Both the position numbers and the translations under genes were made by a program. Below are positions 8,300 to 17,294 of a DNA stretch of 64,000 nucleotides, piece after piece. Origin of the DNA: Denitratimonas tolerans (GTDB taxonomy: Bacteria > Pseudomonadota > Gammaproteobacteria > Xanthomonadales > Xanthomonadaceae). The stretch's first letter is position 1. Every line of letters begins with the position of its first letter. The notes under the pieces were generated by a model that saw nothing but the letters and a program-made list of their open reading frames with translations, was not told where the DNA came from and ran no database searches. The stretch lies in NCBI RefSeq assembly GCF_037203605.1, contig NZ_JBBDHC010000010.1:1-64000 (forward strand), given 5' to 3'.

Positions 8300-11200
8300 A
8301 CACGATGGCCGCACGCGAGGAGCCGCGCGCCCTGGGGTGGCGCCTGGTCGGGTTCCTGCCGGCCGTGGCGCTGGCCCTGCTGCCGCTGCTGCATCCGCAC
8401 CTGGCCCTGACCTTGGCGCCGACGCTGGCCGTGCCGCTCTATCTGATCGCTGCGGCAGCTTGGTTCGCGACATCCGACCTTCCGTCTTTCGCTGCGGTGT
8501 TTTCAGCGCAGCTGCGCGGTGGCCTGTGGCGAAGCTGGCTCGCGCTGGCGGTGCTGGGTGCGGCGCTGGCCTGGCCGGCCGCACGGCTGGCGCAGGGCGG
8601 TGATCTTGCCTCGGCCTTGGCCTTCGGCCTGGTGGTGGGTGTAGCCCTGGTGCTGGCCTGGCAGCGCGCGGCGCTGCCGGCGCAGGCACTGATGCAGTCC
8701 CGGGATACGCTGCTGGGCATCCCGCATGATCATGCGGGCGAAGCGACCCGTGGCGGCGCAGCCGGCTGGATCGCGGCAGGGAGCCTCGTGCTGTTGGCGC
8801 TCTGTGCCCTGGCTCTGGCCTTGCCGGCGCTGTGGCCCTCGGTGGCGATCTTCCGGAGCGGCGTGGTCGCCCACGCGCTGATCCTGGCACCGCTGCTGGC
8901 GCTGCTGGCGCTGTCGGCGTCCCGCCGGCAGCTGGCGCGCGCGCAGGGCGCACTGGCCGATCGGCTGGCCGAGGCCGCCGCGGCCCCGGTCGCGGCGCGC
9001 ACCTACACGCCCGGCCCGGGCGTGAACGCCGCGCTCTACGAGGCAGCGCGCGCCGGCCAGGTGGCCGAGGCGCTGCGGCTGCTGGACATGGGTGGAGATC
9101 CCTGGTCGCTTCCTGCCGCGGATGCGCGCGACCAGCGCACCCTTCCGATGCTCGCGGCCGTCCTCGGCGACCTGCGCCTGCTGCGCGCCTTGATTGGTGC
9201 CGGCGTCGATCTCAACCTCGCCCACGCCGGGTTGACGCCGCTGATGGCCGCCGTGCGCGACAGCTACCACGGCCGGCCCGATGCGGTGCAGATGCTGTTG
9301 ACCAACGGTGCCGATCCGCGACCGATCGACGACACGGGCCAGACGGCGCTGCACGCGGCCGCGCGCGCCGCGGATCCGGCCATTGCCGCCCTGCTGCTGG
9401 ATGCCGGGGCACCGCTGGATGTCCTCGATGCGCAGGGTGCCAGCCCGCTGGGCGTGGCGGCCGCGCTGGGCAATCTCGACGTGGCGCGCTACCTGATCGA
9501 GCGCCGCGCCGCCGTCGAGCCGCGCGGTGGCGATCCGGCCGTGGTGCTGGCGGCGACGCGCGAGGACGACGATCCGGCGATGCTGCAGCTGCTGCTTCGC
9601 CATCGCGCCCAGGTCGATGCCCGCGATCGCCTCGGGCGCACCGCGCTGCACGCCGCCTGCCTGCGCAACAACCATCGCATTGCCGCTGCGCTGCTGGCCG
9701 CCGGTGCGCACGCCGACATCGCCGATGGCCAAGGCGTCACGCCGCTGCTGGAAGCGGCGCGGTCGGGTTCGCTGGCCTGCGTGGAGTGCCTGGCCGATCA
9801 CGGGGTCGATCCGGGGGCCTGCGATCACAGCGGGCGCAACGCGCTGGCGATTGCCTGCCATGCGACGGCGTGCGATACCGCGACGGTCAAGGCCCTGCTC
9901 GCGCTGGGCGTCGATCCGCAGCGGCCGGCGGCCGATGGGCGGCGCGCGATCGACTACGCGGTCGCTGCCGGGCGCTGGGCGCACGTGGCCCTGCTCGATC
10001 CGGGCTATGTGCTGCCCGCCTGCCTGGCGGAAACCGACGAAGAACTGGTCGATGCGCCGCCGCTGACGCGCCTGCGCCTGGCGCTGGAGCGGGAGAACTT
10101 CGATACGGCGAGGCAGTTGCTGCCGTTGGCGACGGCTTCCGGTTCCGAACGCGCCGCGTTGTTCCTCGATCTCGCGCCGCGCCTCGGACGCGGCGCGTCG
10201 CGGGTGCTGGCGGCGCAGCTGGACCCGGATGCCACCGATGAGGAAGGCATGCCGTTGATGTCCCGCCTCCTCGCGCTGGGGCCGGCGGCTACTGCCGGCC
10301 TCGTGGCCCTGCTGGAACGTGGGTCCTCGCCGAGCGGGCGCGGCACGCTGGCGCGCTACCTCAACGCGGCCTTGCTGGATGCCCGCGATCGCCCCGACGG
10401 TGAAGATGTGGCCCTGCTCCTGCTTTCCCGCGGTGCCGATCCCTTCGGCGCGGACAGCGGCGGCACGCCGCCGCTGCAGCAGGTGCTCCGACTGGGCTGG
10501 CGACGCCTGTTCGACCAGCTTCTGGCGTTGGGCGTCGATCCGGAAGCGCGCGACCTGCACGGTGCCACCGCGCTCCTGCAGGCCTGCCAGCTCGACAGCG
10601 AATGGGCGGTGCGGCGGCTGGTCGCGCACGGCGCACAGCCCTCCACCCGCGGCCCGGATGGGCAGACCGCGCACGGCCTGGCGCTCGCGCTGGGCCACGG
10701 TCACCTGGTGCGCTGGCTGGACTGGTCGCAGTGGCGGCTGCCGCGCCGCAGGCTTCGGGGCAGCGACCTGGTCGCCGCCGCGCAGGTGGGCGATGCGGCG
10801 GGCGTGTCGCGGCTGCTGGATCTGGGCCTGGATCTGAATGCCACCGATGCCCAGGGCTGCACCGCGATGCTGCGCGCCTGCGGCGGTGGCCACGTCGATC
10901 TCGTCCGCGACCTGCTGGCGCGCGGGGCCAATCCCGATCTCACCGCCAATTCCGGCGCGACCTGCCTGAGCGTGGCCTTGACCGCGCGCCAGATCGAGGT
11001 GGTCTGGGCGCTGGTGGAAAGCGGCGTCTCGGTCGAACAGCGCCTGCCCGGCGGCATCACGCCGCTGATGATCGCCGCCGCGCTCGGGCAGGGGCAGGCG
11101 ATCGTCGCCCTGCTGGCGCACGACGTCGACGTCCAGGCCGCGGATGCGCACGGCGGCACCGTTCTGCACGCGCTGGCGCAGTTCGGCTTCGGCGCGCGCG

Positions 11201-11622
11201 ACGCCGAAGCGGTCAGCGTGATCTGGGAGTCGCTGCTCGCTGCCGGTGCCGACGCCGATGCGGTCAATGGCGTCGGGGAAACCCCGCTCCTGCTGCTGCT
11301 CGGTGCCAGCTTCGAGCCGGGCACCGCGTACCGGGAAGACGTGATCCTGGCCCAGCTCGATGTGCTGCTGCGGTACGGCGTGGGGCTGGGCGCGCGCGAG
11401 CGGCGCGGCTTCGGGCCGTTGCACCTGGCGGCCCTGCACGGCATGGGGCGCGCGGTGCGCCGCCTGCTCGCCGCCGGTGCCGATCCCAACCTGCGCGACA
11501 CGCTCAACCGCCGTGCCGGCGAGGTCGCGCTGGTGCGCGGCTATGTGGACATCGCCTCGGAATTCGTGCACCGGGAACCCACGCCGCCCATCGCGCGATT
11601 CCTGCGCGAACCGCGCGAGTAG
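8296..11622 (+). CDS. Large membrane-anchored ankyrin-repeat protein
   Basis: 1108 residues. The first 230 residues hold about six hydrophobic segments: two near residues 15-60, two in 75-125, and two in 150-220. The rest is an uninterrupted ankyrin solenoid of roughly twenty repeats with recurring GxTPLMxAA, LLxxGADPN and TALHAA motifs, down to the C-terminus. After the last membrane segment the solenoid is probably cytoplasmic. There is no catalytic domain, so a scaffold role is likely. The start overlaps the ycgL stop by four bases. The gene is followed by a hairpin and a convergent neighbour. Partners are unknown. Confidence 0.85.
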   Translation: MNTMAAREEPRALGWRLVGFLPAVALALLPLLHPHLALTLAPTLAVPLYLIAAAAWFATSDLPSFAAVFSAQLRGGLWRSWLALAVLGAALAWPAARLAQGGDLASALAFGLVVGVALVLAWQRAALPAQALMQSRDTLLGIPHDHAGEATRGGAAGWIAAGSLVLLALCALALALPALWPSVAIFRSGVVAHALILAPLLALLALSASRRQLARAQGALADRLAEAAAAPVAARTYTPGPGVNAALYEAARAGQVAEALRLLDMGGDPWSLPAADARDQRTLPMLAAVLGDLRLLRALIGAGVDLNLAHAGLTPLMAAVRDSYHGRPDAVQMLLTNGADPRPIDDTGQTALHAAARAADPAIAALLLDAGAPLDVLDAQGASPLGVAAALGNLDVARYLIERRAAVEPRGGDPAVVLAATREDDDPAMLQLLLRHRAQVDARDRLGRTALHAACLRNNHRIAAALLAAGAHADIADGQGVTPLLEAARSGSLACVECLADHGVDPGACDHSGRNALAIACHATACDTATVKALLALGVDPQRPAADGRRAIDYAVAAGRWAHVALLDPGYVLPACLAETDEELVDAPPLTRLRLALERENFDTARQLLPLATASGSERAALFLDLAPRLGRGASRVLAAQLDPDATDEEGMPLMSRLLALGPAATAGLVALLERGSSPSGRGTLARYLNAALLDARDRPDGEDVALLLLSRGADPFGADSGGTPPLQQVLRLGWRRLFDQLLALGVDPEARDLHGATALLQACQLDSEWAVRRLVAHGAQPSTRGPDGQTAHGLALALGHGHLVRWLDWSQWRLPRRRLRGSDLVAAAQVGDAAGVSRLLDLGLDLNATDAQGCTAMLRACGGGHVDLVRDLLARGANPDLTANSGATCLSVALTARQIEVVWALVESGVSVEQRLPGGITPLMIAAALGQGQAIVALLAHDVDVQAADAHGGTVLHALAQFGFGARDAEAVSVIWESLLAAGADADAVNGVGETPLLLLLGASFEPGTAYREDVILAQLDVLLRYGVGLGARERRGFGPLHLAALHGMGRAVRRLLAAGADPNLRDTLNRRAGEVALVRGYVDIASEFVHREPTPPIARFLREPRE

Positions 11623-11634
11623 CGCCCCCTTTCC

Positions 11635-11656
11635 GCGCGCCGTTCGTTCGGCGCGG
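11635..11656. terminator. Hairpin between convergent genes
   Basis: GCGCGCCG and CGGCGCGG form a strong stem with a six-base loop, 13 bp after the ankyrin stop and 69 bp before the DUF2207 stop. It lacks a T-run on either strand, so intrinsic termination is uncertain. Confidence 0.35.
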
Positions 11657-11724
11657 CGGCATTCCGGGCCTCGACGGGTTCCTGTCTTCAACCGGAGGCT
11701 TGGCCGGGGACGACGCGGGTCGAT

Positions 11725-13545
11725 TCAGCGTCCGCCGCCACCGCCACCGCCACCACCGCCGCCCGAGGAACCACCACCGCCGCCGCCCGAAGAGCTGCCC
11801 GGTGGCGTGGACGCCGAGGCGATGGAGTTGGTGAGGCTGCCGCCGATGGATGAGACCATGCTGTCCAGGTTGGAGAAGGAGCCGCCGCTGTACCAGCTGA
11901 TCGCTCCGGTCGTGGCCGCCGCCGCGGCGGCACCGACGGCGAGGGTGAACTTGCGCGTCCAGGCTTCTTCGACATCCAGCGCCACGGCGTAGGGCAGGAG
12001 GCGCTCATAGCGATCGGCATCGAGCGCGGGTGGCGCATCGGGGCCGGGCAGGTTCTTCAGCTCGTCGCGCTCGGCCACGCGCAGATAGGTGCGCAGGCCC
12101 TCGATCTCGTCCAGCAGGCGGCGGCCCTCGGCGGTGGGGGCCGCGATCAGGATTCCGAAGGCGATCAGGCTCGCCAGCATCACGACACCGGTCAGGAGGA
12201 TGACCGGAATGCCGGAGCCGCCCGACAGCGCGAGCGCGGTCACGGCGAACGTCAGGGCGATCAGCAGGGCGCGGCCCCAGGTGCCGAGGTTTTGCTTGTA
12301 GTAGCGGTCGTCGATGTGCCTTTTCAGCGCCTTGGTATGGTGGTCCTTGGCGGCCATCAGCGCGGTGCGATTCTTCTCGTCGAATTCGATGTTCGACCCG
12401 GGCTGCGGCAGCAGGTTGGCGAGCAGGGTGGCGGCGATGACGGGCGACTCGCCGCCGGGACCGCCGTGGGTGCGCGTGGCCGTCCAGATGTCGCGTCCCG
12501 ACAGCAGCCGGCCCACGAACCGCTTGACGCCTGCCGGCGCTCCGGTGGCGTCGAGCTTGTCGGATAGGCGATCCAGCGCGCTGTCGCGGTGCAACCGCAG
12601 CTTGCCATGCACCGCAAGCAGCAGGAGGTCGCCGGTGAAGCAGCGTACGTCGTAGGCGCACTTGCGCTCCAGGAAGCGCAGTTCCGAAGGCGAGCGCCCG
12701 GCGGGCGGGTCGTAGCGCGCGATGACGACGCCGGCGCGCGGATCGCGGCCGATCCGCCACCAGCGCGTGATGCAGTAGTACCACAGCGCGATCAGCCCGA
12801 GCAGCGCGATCAGCACGCCGAGGTTGTCGCGCAGCAGCCAGCCCGCGCGCTCGGCACGGGTGGGTTCGGGCAGCAGGCCCTTGGGAAAGCCGAGCACGAT
12901 GGTGAAGCCTTCCTGCGGAGCCAGCGGTGCGGTCAGGTGCCAGCGCGCGAGGCCCGGCTCGACGAGGGTGGCGGTGTAGTCCTGCCCCTTCGCGCCCTGC
13001 GGGCCGGTGTAGCCCTCGGCGCTCATCTGCGCCATCGGCACCGGCTCGGGCAGGCGCACCTCCACCTGGGCCGCGTCAATGGGGAACGCCCAGCCGGTGC
13101 CGATGGCGTTCCAGTAGAGCTCGTCGTGCTCGGCGAAGAAGCCGATCTGGCGCGTGGTGCGATAGCGCAGGGTGAAGCGGATGTCGGCGGGCACCGGCAG
13201 GAAGTCGTCGTTGCCGGTGTTGATCCGCACCCCGTTGGAGAGGTTCTCGGTGAACCACGGCTCGGGCCGGCCGTCGCGCTCCACGCCCAGCACGTCCAGC
13301 GCCACGACGACCCGGTTGCCGGCGCGGTCGCGGTAGCGGGTGGGGAAATCGCGGTAGATGCCGCGCCGGATCTGACTGCCTTCGGCGCGCACGGTGATGT
13401 TTTCCGTCACCTCCAGACTGGCATCGGGCTGGATGGCCACCTCGATGCGGTAGTCGAGGATGCGCTCCTGCGCGACGGCCCCCGCACTGGCGGCCAGCAG
13501 GAGCAGGACGACGGCCAAGTGGCCGATGGATCGGGCAAAACGCAT
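11725..13545 (-). CDS. DUF2207 membrane protein with Gly/Ser-rich tail
   Basis: 606 residues. It begins with a signal peptide (ending SAGAVAQ), then an extracytoplasmic beta-rich DUF2207 domain (about residues 25-225), a transmembrane helix (LIALLGLIALWYYC), a cytoplasmic region, two adjoining helices near residue 430, another hydrophobic stretch near 560, and a tail of almost pure Gly and Ser. ATG 13545 is used; GTG three bases upstream is an alternative, and the single GGAGG (13556-13560) suits both. The start overlaps the lemA stop, and lemA-DUF2207 pairs are widespread, which suggests a shared membrane role. That role is not known. Confidence 0.8.
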   Translation of the reverse strand: MRFARSIGHLAVVLLLLAASAGAVAQERILDYRIEVAIQPDASLEVTENITVRAEGSQIRRGIYRDFPTRYRDRAGNRVVVALDVLGVERDGRPEPWFTENLSNGVRINTGNDDFLPVPADIRFTLRYRTTRQIGFFAEHDELYWNAIGTGWAFPIDAAQVEVRLPEPVPMAQMSAEGYTGPQGAKGQDYTATLVEPGLARWHLTAPLAPQEGFTIVLGFPKGLLPEPTRAERAGWLLRDNLGVLIALLGLIALWYYCITRWWRIGRDPRAGVVIARYDPPAGRSPSELRFLERKCAYDVRCFTGDLLLLAVHGKLRLHRDSALDRLSDKLDATGAPAGVKRFVGRLLSGRDIWTATRTHGGPGGESPVIAATLLANLLPQPGSNIEFDEKNRTALMAAKDHHTKALKRHIDDRYYKQNLGTWGRALLIALTFAVTALALSGGSGIPVILLTGVVMLASLIAFGILIAAPTAEGRRLLDEIEGLRTYLRVAERDELKNLPGPDAPPALDADRYERLLPYAVALDVEEAWTRKFTLAVGAAAAAATTGAISWYSGGSFSNLDSMVSSIGGSLTNSIASASTPPGSSSGGGGGGSSGGGGGGGGGGGR

Positions 13546-14090
13546 CACAGCTGTACCTCCGGTGCCGTTCGGGTGGGGGCTTCCGCCTGGAAGAACTCAC
13601 CTGGCAAGAACGAAAAAACACGGGCAATGAGGACATCGGGGACGCGCTGGATGGCGTCGTTGTAGTCGCGCACCGCGCCGTTGTAGAAGCGGCGGGCGTA
13701 CTGGAGCTGGTCCTCGACCGCGACCAGATCGCGCTGCAGCTGCGCGAAATTCCCGCTGGCCTTGAGCTCGGGGTAGGACTCGCGCAGCGCCAGCAGGCGG
13801 CCGATGCCGGCTTCCAGCTCGGTTTCCGCGCGCCCTTGCGGGGTCGGCGTGGTCGCGCTCATCGCGCGGCTGCGCGCCTGCGCGACGGATTCCAGCGTCG
13901 CCTGTTCGTGTCCGGCATAGGCCCGCACCGCAGCCACCAGGTTGGGTACCAGGTCGTGCCGGCGGTGGAGCTGCACGTCGATATCGGCCCAGGCCGTGCG
14001 CACCTGGTTGCGCAGGCGCACCAGCCGGTTGAACGCGATGGCCACCCACACCAGCACGCCCGCGATGAATGCGAAAACCACCCAAGCCAT
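13545..14090 (-). CDS. lemA: LemA family protein
   Basis: 181 residues: one N-terminal transmembrane helix (VVFAFIAGVLVWVAIAFNRL) followed by a four-helix LemA domain with the family motifs NQVRTAWADIDVQLHRRHDLVPNL, recognisable in pieces near residues 31-55, and the C-terminal RRFYNGAVRDYN. The open frame extends upstream, but ATG 14090 starts the membrane helix. The stop overlaps the start of the DUF2207 gene. LemA proteins are membrane-linked with the bulk of the protein outside or inside depending on species; function is unclear. Confidence 0.88.
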   Translation of the reverse strand: MAWVVFAFIAGVLVWVAIAFNRLVRLRNQVRTAWADIDVQLHRRHDLVPNLVAAVRAYAGHEQATLESVAQARSRAMSATTPTPQGRAETELEAGIGRLLALRESYPELKASGNFAQLQRDLVAVEDQLQYARRFYNGAVRDYNDAIQRVPDVLIARVFSFLPGEFFQAEAPTRTAPEVQL

Positions 14091-14173
14091 GCGCGTTCTC
14101 CCCGGCGCGGTGAGGGTAACGGAGATGACGCCAGTCGCGCCGGTACGTGACCCGTCGCGGCTGCATTGGAGCG

Positions 14174-14512
14174 TTACAGCGCGTCGGCGTCCAGTTCCCC
14201 GGTGCGGATGCGGATCACCTGTTCGAGCGCGGAGACGAAGATCTTGCCGTCGCCGATCTTGCCGCTGTTGGCCGAGCGCTGGATGGCGTCGATCACCCGT
14301 TCCAGCTGATCCTCGGTGACCGCCACCTCGATCTTCACCTTGGGCAGGAAGTCGACCACGTACTCCGCGCCGCGATACAGCTCGGTGTGCCCCTTCTGGC
14401 GGCCGAAGCCCTTGACCTCGGTGACCGTGATGCCGGTGACGCCCGCTTCGGACAGGGCCTCGCGCACGTCGTCGAGTTTGAATGGCTTGATGATGGCCAT
14501 CACCATTTTCAT
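14174..14512 (-). CDS. glnK: PII nitrogen regulatory protein (GlnK/GlnB)
   Basis: 112-residue PII signal protein that senses 2-oxoglutarate and ATP/ADP and controls AmtB, glutamine synthetase adenylylation, or NtrB. The uridylylation site Tyr51 is intact in RGAEYVVDF. The N-terminus KMVMAIIKPFKLDDVREAL and the C-terminal DGKIFV and RIRTGE motifs are complete. No amtB follows; lemA is downstream on the same strand 83 bp away. GlnB is equally possible, since the two paralogues cannot be separated with confidence from one sequence. A sigma-70-like promoter and a palindrome lie upstream. Confidence 0.9.
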   Translation of the reverse strand: MKMVMAIIKPFKLDDVREALSEAGVTGITVTEVKGFGRQKGHTELYRGAEYVVDFLPKVKIEVAVTEDQLERVIDAIQRSANSGKIGDGKIFVSALEQVIRIRTGELDADAL

Positions 14513-14535
14513 GAGTGCTGCTCCCTTCCTTCGGG

Positions 14536-14551
14536 CTAGGATTTTTCCTAG
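14536..14551. promoter_or_regulatory. Palindrome at the PII gene start site
   Basis: CTAGGA and TCCTAG, perfect six-base arms around TTTT, placed between the -10 box and the Shine-Dalgarno sequence of the PII gene. It could be an operator or a 5' UTR stem. Inference from position only. Confidence 0.35.
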
Positions 14552-14554
14552 GCG

Positions 14555-14582
14555 ATTCTAGTGCGTCCTCCGACGGCGGCAA
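14555..14582 (-). promoter_or_regulatory. Sigma-70-like promoter of the PII gene
   Basis: On the minus strand TTGCCG (14582-14577), 16 bp, TAGAAT (14560-14555). No sigma-54 -24/-12 pair was found in this short region. Confidence 0.45.
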
Positions 14583-14629
14583 TGCCGGGCGCGTGACAGG
14601 ATGCGGTAAACCCTTCCGGAGTCCCGATC

Positions 14630-14887
14630 ATGGTGAACCTGCAGTTGGCCGATGACCTCGCGCAGCGCCTGGGCGCGCTCTTGCCACCCAGCCTTGCCGA
14701 TGCGCGCGCCGATCTCGAAAAGACCTTCCGCGCCGCGCTGCAGGCGGGCCTGCAGCGGCTTGAGCTTGTCACGCGCGAAGAGTTCGAGGTGCAGCGCGCG
14801 CTGCTGCTGCGCACCCGCGCCCGGCTGGAAGCGCTGGAATACGCCATCGCGATGCGCGACAGCCTGGAGGCAACCCCCTCCGCCTGA
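14630..14887 (+). CDS. ubiK: UbiK-type ubiquinone accessory factor
   Basis: 85-residue alpha-helical protein of the UbiK (YqiC, BMFP) family, which forms a coiled-coil trimer and helps the Ubi enzymes work with lipid intermediates. The C-terminal coiled-coil signature LVTREEFEVQRALLLRTR is clear near residues 46-63. ATG 14630 has GGAG at 14618-14621. Placement next to the PII gene and close to comM matches Xanthomonadales gene order. No other ubi gene is in the window. Confidence 0.85.
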   Translation: MVNLQLADDLAQRLGALLPPSLADARADLEKTFRAALQAGLQRLELVTREEFEVQRALLLRTRARLEALEYAIAMRDSLEATPSA

Positions 14888-14894
14888 TGCGGAC

Positions 14895-15116
14895 TCAGTC
14901 CGGCGGCGGAATCCGCACCAGCACCTGCGGGCGATGGTAGGCGACGTGCCCGGTGCGCGGGTTGAGGATGGCGTACTGGGGGTTTTCCGGCGTGGCGTGG
15001 TGGCGATAGCCGTGCACCAGGAATTCCGCCTCGTGCACCGCCACGATGCGACCATGCACCCGGCCCGCCTCCGAGTTCCACTGCACCCAGTCATCCACCT
15101 TGAACGCACGTTCCAT
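14895..15116 (-). CDS. DUF2945 (hypervirulence-associated TUDOR-like) protein
   Basis: 73 residues covering one small Tudor/SH3-like domain: VDDWVQWNSEAGRVHGRIVA, then YRHHATPENPQYAI and TGHVAYHRP, as in DUF2945 (Hva1_TUDOR). ATG 15116 is chosen because GGAGG stands five bases upstream; a GTG four codons earlier is possible. It is convergent with ubiK (seven bases between stops) and divergent from DUF488. Function unknown; such domains often bind nucleic acid or protein. Confidence 0.75.
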   Translation of the reverse strand: MERAFKVDDWVQWNSEAGRVHGRIVAVHEAEFLVHGYRHHATPENPQYAILNPRTGHVAYHRPQVLVRIPPPD

Positions 15117-15151
15117 TGCCGCCTCCACCCGATTCCACCGGACCTGGCCAC

Positions 15152-15700
15152 ATGACGCCCACTTTCTACACCCTCGGACACTCCAACCGCAGCATCGAAG
15201 CCTTCATCGGCCTGCTGGAGGATTCCGGCGTGCGCGGCGTGGCCGACGTGCGCGCCTTTGCGCACTCGCGCGCGATGCCGCAGTTCGATGGCGAGGCGCT
15301 GGGCGCGGCACTCGCCGCACGCGGGCGTGCCTACCGGCACTTTCCCGCGCTCGGCGGGCGGCGCTCGCGCGCTGTCGGTGTGGCTCCGGAGGCCAATGCC
15401 TGGTGGGAGAACCGCAGCTTCCACAACTATGCCGACTACGCCACCACGCCGGCCTTCCGCGCCGGCCTGGCCGAGCTGATGGCGTGGGAGGGCGGCCATC
15501 CGGCCGCGGTCATGTGCGCCGAGGCGGTGTGGTGGCGCTGCCACCGCCGTATCATCGCCGATTACCTGATGGCCGCAGGCTGCGCGGTGTTCCACCTCCT
15601 GGGCGAGGGTGCGGTAAAGCCCGCGGAGCTGACGCCCGGCGTCGTGGCGCGCGGCGACGGCGCGCTGCTGTATCCGGCCGCCGCGGAGCCGGCACCGTGA
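15152..15700 (+). CDS. DUF488 domain protein
   Basis: 182 residues. DUF488 hallmarks are the N-terminal FYTLGHSNRSIEAFIGLL, GVADVRAFAHSR, and the conserved Cys/His cluster CAEAVWWRCHRRIIADYL near residues 121-138. ATG 15152 begins the family. Its TGA overlaps the GTG of comM (GTGA), so the two are coupled. The family is uncharacterised; the conserved Cys, Glu, Cys and His residues suggest a catalytic or metal site. Confidence 0.85.
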   Translation: MTPTFYTLGHSNRSIEAFIGLLEDSGVRGVADVRAFAHSRAMPQFDGEALGAALAARGRAYRHFPALGGRRSRAVGVAPEANAWWENRSFHNYADYATTPAFRAGLAELMAWEGGHPAAVMCAEAVWWRCHRRIIADYLMAAGCAVFHLLGEGAVKPAELTPGVVARGDGALLYPAAAEPAP

Positions 15701-17211
15701 GCCTTGCGCTGGTCCACAGCCGTGCCCAGACCGGCGTGCAGGCACCGGAAGTGCGGGTGGAGGTGCATATCGCCGGCGGCCTGCCGGCGGTGTCGATCGT
15801 CGGTCTGCCCGATGCGGCGGTGAAGGAAAGCCGCGACCGCGTGCGCGCCGCGCTGGCCTGTTCGCAGCTCGAACTGCCGCAGCGGCGCATCACCATCAAC
15901 CTGGCACCGGCGGACGTTCCCAAGGACGGCAGCCGCTTCGATCTTCCGATCGCGCTGGGCATCCTCGCCGCTTCCGGCCAGCTGCCGCGCGAGGCGCTGC
16001 GCGACTGGGAGTTCCACGGCGAGCTGGCGCTGACCGGCGAATTGCGTCCGGTCGAAGGCGCGCTGCCCGCCGTGCTGGCCGCCGCCCAGGCCGGCCGGCA
16101 GATCATCCTGCCGCTGGAAAACCGCGCCGAAGCCTCGCTCGCGCAGCACTCGGGCGCGCGCTTCGCCCGCACCCTGCTGGAAGTGTGCGCGCTGCTGCAG
16201 ACCGGGCGCGAACTGCCCGGGCCGCTGCCGGAAACCGCCGTCGCCGAAGTGGATGCCTCGCTTCCCGATCTTTCCGACGTGCGCGGCCAGCCGCAGGCGC
16301 GCCGCGCGCTGGAAGTCGCCGCCGCCGGTGGCCACAACCTCTTGATGATCGGCCCGCCGGGAAGCGGCAAGTCGATGCTGGCGCAGCGCCTGCCGACGCT
16401 CCTGCCTTCGATCAGCGACGCGGATGCGCTGGAATGCGCCGCCATCGCCTCGCTCGCCGGGCAGCGGCCGGACCTTGCGAACTGGCGACGCCCCGCATTT
16501 CGCGCGCCGCACCACACCGCCACCGCCGTCGCCCTGGTTGGCGGCGGCGGCGCGGCGTCGCTGCGCCCCGGCGAGATCAGCCTGGCGCATCGCGGCGTGC
16601 TGTTCCTGGACGAGCTGCCCGAATGGGAGCGGCGCACCCTCGAAGTGCTGCGCGAGCCGCTGGAATCCGGCCGCATCGTGATTTCGCGCGCCGCACGCCA
16701 GGCCGAGTTTCCCGCGCGCTTCCAGTTCGTCGCCGCGATGAATCCCTGCCCCTGCGGCTGGGCGGGCGATCCGAACGGGCGCTGCCACTGCAGCCGCGAG
16801 CAGGTCGCCCGCTACCGCGCGCGCATTTCCGGGCCGCTGCTGGACCGCATCGACATCCAGATCGAAGTGCCGCGCGTGCCGGCGGCCGATCTGCGTCCCG
16901 AGGCACCGCGCGGGGAGACCAGCGCCCGCGTGCGCGCCCGTGTCGAAGCCGCCCGCGCGCGCCAGCTGCAGCGCGCCGGAATGGCCAATGCCGCATTGCC
17001 GCAGGCACGGACCGATCGCGACTGCGCGCTCAGCCCGAACGATCGCCTCCTGCTCGAACGCGCCATCGACCAGCTGCATCTTTCCGCGCGCGCCAGCCAG
17101 CGCATCCTGCGCGTGGCGCGCACCATCGCCGACCTCGCCGGCACCGACGCCATCGGCACCGCGCACCTGGCCGAGGCCATCGGGTATCGGCGGATGGAAC
17201 CGGCCGGCTGA
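15697..17211 (+). CDS. comM: ComM/YifB family Mg-chelatase-like AAA ATPase
   Basis: 504 residues. An N-terminal ChlI-like domain (LVHSRAQTGVQAPEV then GGLPAVSIVGLPDAAVKESRDR, in pieces) is followed by the AAA+ core with Walker A GPPGSGKS near residue 219 and Walker B VLFLDELPEW near 301, and a C-terminal ChlI domain. ComM is a hexameric branch-migration helicase used in natural transformation; YifB homologues occur widely even in non-competent cells. The CPCG...C...C cysteines near residue 350 are present as in the family. GTG 15697 overlaps the preceding stop. Cytoplasmic. Confidence 0.92.
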   Translation: MSLALVHSRAQTGVQAPEVRVEVHIAGGLPAVSIVGLPDAAVKESRDRVRAALACSQLELPQRRITINLAPADVPKDGSRFDLPIALGILAASGQLPREALRDWEFHGELALTGELRPVEGALPAVLAAAQAGRQIILPLENRAEASLAQHSGARFARTLLEVCALLQTGRELPGPLPETAVAEVDASLPDLSDVRGQPQARRALEVAAAGGHNLLMIGPPGSGKSMLAQRLPTLLPSISDADALECAAIASLAGQRPDLANWRRPAFRAPHHTATAVALVGGGGAASLRPGEISLAHRGVLFLDELPEWERRTLEVLREPLESGRIVISRAARQAEFPARFQFVAAMNPCPCGWAGDPNGRCHCSREQVARYRARISGPLLDRIDIQIEVPRVPAADLRPEAPRGETSARVRARVEAARARQLQRAGMANAALPQARTDRDCALSPNDRLLLERAIDQLHLSARASQRILRVARTIADLAGTDAIGTAHLAEAIGYRRMEPAG

Positions 17212-17294
17212 TCCTGGTCAAGAACATCTGAAAACGGGCATCATTGACCGAAGCACGCGAGTACCATCGCGCCTTTCGTTTCGGGGAAACATCA

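Noticed and set aside
8503..11691. 1062-residue open frame antisense to the ankyrin gene
   Set aside because: Gly/Arg/Gln-rich repetition is the mirror of the ankyrin repeats; no start signal or known motif.
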